64,000 nucleotides of DNA from an uncultured Fusobacterium sp. (GTDB lineage Bacteria > Fusobacteriota > Fusobacteriia > Fusobacteriales > Fusobacteriaceae). Below, one piece after another: positions 60,754-64,000 of the stretch. The notes below the pieces were generated by a model. That model did no database searches and had not been told where the DNA came from. It worked only from the letters and a program-made list of their open reading frames with translations. The stretch is from contig NZ_CAJKIS010000006.1 in the NCBI RefSeq assembly GCF_905200055.1, positions 12,907-76,906 on the forward strand. Reading direction: 5' to 3'. Each line of letters starts with the position of its first letter. Position 1 is the stretch's first letter. Made by a program: the position numbers and the translations under genes.

Positions 60754-61489
60754 ATGTCATTTGATGTTTTAAAGTTTCTATTATAATTTCAACTATTAAA
60801 TACATTCCTATTCTAGAAGCACTATCATTTACTTTAGTATCTTTTTGCTCTGATATACAGTATAATTTAAAATCAGCTAATGAACTTAAAGGATTTTTAT
60901 AAAAATTAGTAATTGAAACTATTTTAGCTTTTTTTATTTTTGCTATTCTTGCTATTTCTAATACTTTATCTGTTTTTCCTGAAAGAGAAATTAAAATAAC
61001 TAACTCATTATTTTCTAATGTTTTAGCAACATTAGTAATCAAGTTATAATCTTCTAAAAATATACATCTAAATCCTAAAGTCAAAAGCAGATGATTTAAA
61101 TGAGATCCTACAGATTTACTAGTTCCTCTAGCAACAACATATATAGTTTTTACCTTTTGAATTTCTCTAACTATATTTTTTATCTCTTTAGTATTTACTA
61201 AAGAAAATGTTTTTTCTATATCTTCTTTTAAATTTGATTGAATACTTTCATACTCATCTTTTTTTATTTTAGGTATATTCCCAGATTTTAAATAATATTT
61301 AAAATCTGTATATCCACTAAAACCTAATTTTTGAGTCATATTTATTATCAGTGTTTTTGAAACTAATATTTTTTTTGCCAAATCCATTATTTTCATATTT
61401 TTAACTTCATCTTGATGATTAAATATGTAATCAAAAATCTCTTTTTCACTATTAGTTAAGTCATCATAAAATTTTATTAACTTTTCCAT
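60752..61489 (-). CDS. RpiR-family transcriptional regulator (HTH + SIS domain)
   Basis: Regulator of the adjacent phospho-sugar genes. The N-terminal helix-turn-helix (about 1-75) shows LTNSEKEIFDYIFNHQDEV and SKTLIINMTQKLGFSGYTDFK. The SIS sugar-phosphate-binding domain (about 105-240) has IYVVARGTSKSVGSHLNHLL and ELVILISLSGKTDKVLEIAR. About 245 residues. The ATG at 61487-61489 is preferred: GAGGTG lies 5 nt before it, while the GTG five codons upstream has no ribosome site. GlvR of Bacillus controls a similar gene set. It has its own terminator, so it is transcribed apart from EIICB. Confidence 0.88.
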   Translation of the reverse strand: MEKLIKFYDDLTNSEKEIFDYIFNHQDEVKNMKIMDLAKKILVSKTLIINMTQKLGFSGYTDFKYYLKSGNIPKIKKDEYESIQSNLKEDIEKTFSLVNTKEIKNIVREIQKVKTIYVVARGTSKSVGSHLNHLLLTLGFRCIFLEDYNLITNVAKTLENNELVILISLSGKTDKVLEIARIAKIKKAKIVSITNFYKNPLSSLADFKLYCISEQKDTKVNDSASRIGMYLIVEIIIETLKHQMT

Positions 61490-61565
61490 ATTCACCTCAT
61501 ACACAAATAATTTCTTTTAACCTAAAGATATTTTAACAAAATTTTAAATAATAGAAAAGTTTTTA

Positions 61566-61607
61566 TAAAAAAACTAACCCAAACTGAAATTATCAATTTG
61601 AGTTAGT
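61566..61607 (-). terminator. Terminator of the MATE gene
   Basis: ACTAACCCAAA (61573-61583) pairs with TTTGAGTTAGT (61597-61607), one G-U pair on the transcribed strand, followed on the minus strand by seven T; 6 nt past the MATE stop. Confidence 0.85.
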
Positions 61608-61613
61608 CATTCT

Positions 61614-62930
61614 CTAAGCTTTACTATATTGTAAACTATATTTTCTTATATAATAAGTTGATAACATAAGTGTCAACAACTCTGCAATAGGCACTGTCCA
61701 CCAAATTCCATCATTACCTAAATATTTAGGCAGAATATATAAAAATGCTATTATTAATATTACACCTCTCAACACAGTTATCAATGTAGAAATATCAACT
61801 TTTTTAATTGCTGTAAAATATCCAGCCGTAACTATATTTAAACCATTTATAATATAGGCAAAACTATATATTACTAAAGCATACTTTGTCAATGAGAAAG
61901 TATCAGGATCATTTAAGAAAGTATGTATTATCTTATCAGCAAAAAGATTTATTCCACCATAGAATATTACTCCTGTAATAATTATCATTATCAAACTTAT
62001 CTTCAATGTTTTTATTACATTATCATATTTTTTAGCTCCTAAGTTAAAACTCACTATTGGTTGTATTCCTTGGCTAAATCCTATCATTGTCATTACTACA
62101 AATGAAGAGATATAACCTATAACCCCAAATGCTGATACTCCCTTTTCTCCTAGAGATTTTAATATTACAAGGTTAAACACAAAAATAGCAATACCTGTTG
62201 AAACTTCTGCTAAGAATTCAGCAAAACCTACCTTTGAAATTTTTATTAATTCTAAAAATGAATATTTAATCTTTGTAAATTTTACCCTTTTAGTTTTAAA
62301 TAAAATATAATAAAGTAGCATTGATGTAGATGTTAATTGAGATATTCCTGTTGCAAAAGCTGCTCCTTTTATTCCATATGGAAAAACTGCTACAAGAAGA
62401 TAATCTAGTACAGTATTCATAATTCCACCCATTAGAACACATATAGCAGGATAAACTGGGTTCCCATCTACTTTAATATATATTTCTAAGGCATAACCTA
62501 CCATATAGCATACACAGAATAAAATAACAATACTCATATAATCTTTAACATATGGAAAAAGAACCCCCTCTCCACCTAAAAAATGGATAACTGGCTCAAT
62601 AAAAATAGTAATCAATATTGATAACAGCACTCCAAAAACTGCTAAAGATATAGTTGCCATTGTAAATATTTTATTCCCTGCTGTTCAGTCACCAGCACCA
62701 TAGTGTATTGCTATTAGTGTAGAACTTCCAACAGCTATCATTATTCCAATAGCAAATGTAAAATTAATAAGTGGCATAGTGATATTTACTCCTGCTAGTC
62801 CCAATGGTCCTACATATTTACCAATAAAAATTCCATCTACCATACTATAAATAGTAAACATCCACATTGAAACAACTGAAGGTACACTATACCTCAAAAT
62901 GGTCTTTAATAGTCCTTTGTTTCCTTTCAT
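61614..62930 (-). pseudogene. MATE-family multidrug efflux transporter interrupted by an in-frame TGA
   Basis: Reading from the ATG at 62928-62930, the frame runs 81 codons (MKGNKGLLKTILRYSVPSVV onward), meets a TGA at 62685-62687 and continues in the same frame for 356 codons to 61614. The joined 438-codon chain has the length and twelve-helix plan of MATE drug/sodium antiporters. The first part holds MVDGIFIGKYVGPLGLAGVN and the second FSQGIQPIVSFNLGAKKYDN. The stop falls in the short loop after helix 2 (HYGAGD-stop-TAGNKIF). One base change would restore it. It may be a recent nonsense mutation, a sequencing error or a read-through site. The ATG at codon 91 could make a truncated protein, probably non-functional. 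Confidence 0.85.
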
Positions 62931-62960
62931 TTTAACTCACCCCTCACTTTTTATAACTAT

Positions 62961-62991
62961 ATGATAAACCTTAGAACTATTCTAATGTCAA
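62961..62991 (-). promoter_or_regulatory. MerR-type promoter/operator of the MATE gene
   Basis: Minus strand TTGACA (62986-62991), a long 19-bp spacer, TATCAT (62961-62966). Inside the spacer is the perfect dyad TTAGAA-TAG-TTCTAA (62971-62985). This is the classic MerR-family architecture, where the regulator untwists an over-long spacer on ligand binding. Confidence 0.85.
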
Positions 62992-63002
62992 GTAAAATAT
63001 GT

Positions 63003-63008
63003 TATAAT
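63003..63008 (+). promoter_or_regulatory. -10 box of the merR-family gene
   Basis: TATAAT 22 nt before the ATG. Its -35 region would fall within the MATE operator dyad, consistent with autoregulation; no good -35 match is seen. Confidence 0.45.
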
Positions 63009-63030
63009 ATTAAAAAAAATAGGTGATTTT

Positions 63031-63840
63031 ATGAAAAAATTTTATAAAATTGGTGAGATCAGTAAATTATATAATATAAGTAGTGATATTTTGAGATATT
63101 ATGAAAAAATAGGTTTAATAACTCCTGATATGAGAGGAGAAAATGGTTATAGATATTATTCACAAAAACAGATATGGAAATTAAATAATATTAGAAATTT
63201 GAGAAATCTTGGTGTTTCTTTAGATATGATTACCAACTTTTTAAATGATAGAAGTATGGAAAAAACTAAAACCGTAATTAATTTTCAACTTACCAAAATT
63301 AATGAACAATTGAAAAAACTTCACTCTTTAAAAGAAGAACTTGAAGAAAAAAAGAAAAATATAGAGTACTTTGAAAATTTTTCTCAATTTGAAACTCCAA
63401 TAATAAAAGAGATTGAAGATAGGTATGTTCTATATAAAAAGGGAAATTTTAAAGATGAAGAAGAGATAGATTTTGAACTAAAAAAACTGAAAAGATTAAA
63501 TTTTGAAGACAATGATTTTATTTTTACAGAAAGTGAGATAGGAGCTACAATAAAGCTTGAAAATTGGGAAAATGAAAATTATTTTGATTATAATAGCACT
63601 TTTATTATTACAACAGATAAAACAGAGCATATTATTCCTAAAGGAACTTATCTAACTTTTACTTTTAAAGGTAGTTATGAAAATGTAATAGAGCATTATA
63701 GAAGTTTAAAAAAGTTTATTGATTCTAATAAGCTTACTGTTATTGGAGATATTATTGAAATCTATCATATTGAGATACATATTACTGATAACATTCAAGA
63801 GTATATTACTGAGATTCAAATCCCAGTAACAATCTCTTAA
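63031..63840 (+). CDS. MerR-family regulator with GyrI-like effector domain (BmrR/BltR type)
   Basis: A 269-residue transcription activator. The winged helix-turn-helix lies at 1-70 (YKIGEISKLYNISSDILRYY, then ENGYRYYSQKQIWKLNNI). A coiled-coil dimer helix covers about 75-115 (KLHSLKEELEEKKKNIEYF). A C-terminal effector-binding domain (about 120-269) is of the GyrI/BmrR sort, with YLTFTFKGSYENVIEHYRSL as the familiar stretch. Such proteins bind hydrophobic cations and turn on drug exporters. It is divergent from the MATE gene and the 19-bp-spacer promoter between them is its obvious target. Confidence 0.9.
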   Translation: MKKFYKIGEISKLYNISSDILRYYEKIGLITPDMRGENGYRYYSQKQIWKLNNIRNLRNLGVSLDMITNFLNDRSMEKTKTVINFQLTKINEQLKKLHSLKEELEEKKKNIEYFENFSQFETPIIKEIEDRYVLYKKGNFKDEEEIDFELKKLKRLNFEDNDFIFTESEIGATIKLENWENENYFDYNSTFIITTDKTEHIIPKGTYLTFTFKGSYENVIEHYRSLKKFIDSNKLTVIGDIIEIYHIEIHITDNIQEYITEIQIPVTIS

Positions 63841-63861
63841 TATATTTTAAACTATAATTTC

Positions 63862-63918
63862 CAAAAGTAGAGGAGTCTAAACGACTACTACTTTTGAGAC
63901 GCAGAAACGAAGTTTCTG
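63862..63918. repeat. Two adjacent hairpins after the merR-family gene
   Basis: CAAAAGTAG (63862-63870) pairs with CTACTTTTG (63888-63896), with inner AGTC/GACT; then CAGAAAC (63902-63908) pairs with GTTTCTG (63912-63918). No T run follows the second. They precede the third fold-back element and may be part of it or of the gene's 3' end. Confidence 0.6.
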
Positions 63919-63951
63919 TGATCCTTAACATTTATAAAACTTATATTTTTT

Positions 63952-64000
63952 AACATCAAGTTGTCTCCATGTCAGTGAATAAAGAATCCCTATTGCTTAT
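63952..64000. repeat. Fold-back dispersed element, copy 3 (cut by window end)
   Basis: The first 49 bases match copy 2 (13169 onward) with a single difference: AACATCAAG outer arm, then TTGTCTCCATGTCAGTGAAT and AAAGAATCCCTATTGCT. The right half lies outside the window. Confidence 0.85.

Noticed and set aside
62655..62687. Selenocysteine insertion at the TGA in the MATE gene
   Set aside because: No stem-loop of the bacterial SECIS kind lies just after the TGA, and MATE proteins are not known to use selenocysteine.
1..64000. CRISPR arrays, tRNA or rRNA genes, insertion sequences, prophage
   Set aside because: No regularly spaced repeats, cloverleaf-type sequences, transposase or phage structural genes were seen on either strand by reading; a covariance search could still find a diverged RNA.

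Overview
The window is strongly AT-rich, densely coded bacterial chromosome. It mixes Gram-negative envelope genes (LPS-export LptB, LptF, LptG and an LptA/LptC-like bridge, plus SecDF) with families common in Firmicutes-like lineages (M42 peptidase, DUF1292, DUF1846, RlmH, LrgAB). Together with codon use and gene content this points to Fusobacteriota, most likely a Fusobacterium of the mortiferum/varium/ulcerans type. That assignment is inference from gene content only. No rRNA, tRNA, CRISPR array, prophage or transposase gene was seen.

Layout. 1-3.9 kb: typA (cut by the window edge), truB and a secreted DUF4015 glycosidase-like protein, all on the minus strand. 4.0-6.4 kb: a plus-strand bioF-bioG-bioC cluster for the early biotin pathway. 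6.4-16 kb: HU, an oligopeptide-binding lipoprotein with an M42 aminopeptidase, galM, a two-gene LysO-type exporter, a small unknown gene with a DJ-1/PfpI protein, lrgAB and lysS. 16-25 kb: a minus-strand mutL-rlmH-DUF1292-DUF1934-like-lipoprotein-lysS block, divergent from a plus-strand TPR/pseudo-transglycosylase and recJ. 25-31 kb: a DAACS symporter, hslU, an M20 amidohydrolase and an NCS2 purine permease, with a candidate small RNA in the gap at 28.3-28.7 kb.

31-55 kb is an almost unbroken minus-strand run: dusB, mutS, the LptA/C-like bridge, lptB, alaS, ruvX, secD, secF, alr, an rRNA methyltransferase, cvpA, lptF, lptG, an M16 protease, dut, rodA and an RNA pseudouridine synthase. It joins LPS export, protein export, wall synthesis, DNA repair and translation. 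Upstream of it lie DUF1846 and a P1 peptidase. 55.3-56.7 kb: a fluoride riboswitch with its own terminator controls a cation/proton antiporter. 56.8-61.5 kb: a glv/mal-type sugar locus (HAD phosphatase, GH4 phospho-glycosidase, PTS EIICB, RpiR regulator) with a clear palindromic operator. 61.6-63.8 kb: a MATE efflux gene interrupted by an in-frame TGA, divergent from a MerR regulator, with a textbook MerR-type 19-bp spacer promoter between them.

The most unusual non-coding structure is a roughly 160-bp fold-back element present in two full copies (6461-6627 and 13169-13326) and one copy cut by the window end (63952-64000). Its stems are kept while the bases change on both sides. Other points worth following are the candidate sRNA with two C-rich loops, the 896-residue LptA/C-like chain, a transglycosylase-like domain lacking its catalytic Glu, an apparently decayed ATPase-like tail on RecJ, and the intact MerR promoter in front of a broken MATE gene.
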